Assembly (NCBI GenBank): GCA_017538865.1
Contig: JAFYIA010000004.1
Coordinates: 1 to 5,747 of the forward strand
Direction of reading: 5' to 3'
DNA length: 5,747 bases
Source of the DNA: Aeriscardovia sp.
Lineage (GTDB): Bacteria; Actinomycetota; Actinomycetes; Actinomycetales; Bifidobacteriaceae
Shown here piece after piece: positions 5,734 through 5,747 of the stretch. The position numbers and the translations under genes are program-made. Numbering within the stretch: position 1 is the stretch's first letter; each line of letters begins with the position of its first letter. The notes beneath the pieces were generated by a model, which was not told the DNA's origin, did no database searches, and saw only the letters and a program-made list of their open reading frames with translations.

Positions 5734-5747
5734 AGGCAGGCGAGCCG

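Noticed and set aside
1..5747. CRISPR array, insertion sequence or integrase
   Set aside because: No regularly spaced repeats, no terminal inverted repeats with a transposase, and no recombinase motifs in any frame.

Overview
The window looks like a piece of an actinobacterial (Actinomycetota) chromosome of moderate GC. The main pointers are a surface protein with an LAXTG-type sortase signal (LATTG), a Gly-Arg-His-Ala-Lys stretch at the start of its signal peptide, and a tRNA gene that does not encode its CCA end. The family or genus cannot be fixed from this sequence.

Left part (1-3061): the end of a type I restriction-modification operon in the order hsdS-hsdR. Only the last 54 codons of hsdS are present. 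hsdR begins directly on the base after the hsdS stop codon. It is an EcoR124I-like (type IC) motor-nuclease subunit with every expected motif, but its reading frame breaks at a run of six A (455-460). Removing one A (or adding two) restores a 964-residue protein. As written, the window encodes a 151-residue N-terminal fragment with a missense tail, followed by a long open 3' part. Restriction is therefore predicted to be off, unless this is an assembly error or the run varies in length.

Middle (3062-3661): about 600 bases without a convincing gene. Next to the hsdR end lies a decayed tRNA-Arg(CCG) copy on the minus strand (about 3076-3146). Its 5' half and upstream flank still match the intact tRNA-Arg gene at the right edge, but its acceptor 3' strand is gone and its anticodon stem has lost 2 nt. 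The rest is AT-richer, with two 12-bp palindromes and a 12-base-period direct repeat, and probably carries the control region of the next gene.

Right part (3662-5530): one 622-residue secreted, alanine-rich protein predicted to be anchored to the cell wall: signal peptide, helical/coiled body, flexible Gly/Ser/Pro/Lys-rich stalk, LATTG, hydrophobic helix, lysine tail. I do not recognise its family. A 20-bp-period direct repeat, which is not a multiple of three, lies just before the sortase motif.

Right edge (5531-5747): back-to-back terminators for two convergent genes, then an intact minus-strand tRNA-Arg(CCG) with its probable promoter. The layout is a restriction module and a cell-surface gene set among tRNA-Arg copies, typical of a variable chromosomal region. 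No CRISPR array, transposase or integrase gene is visible. The strongest observations are the A6 frame break in hsdR, the paired tRNA-Arg copies, and the frame-sensitive repeat before the sorting signal. I see no solid evidence of a wholly new multi-gene system.
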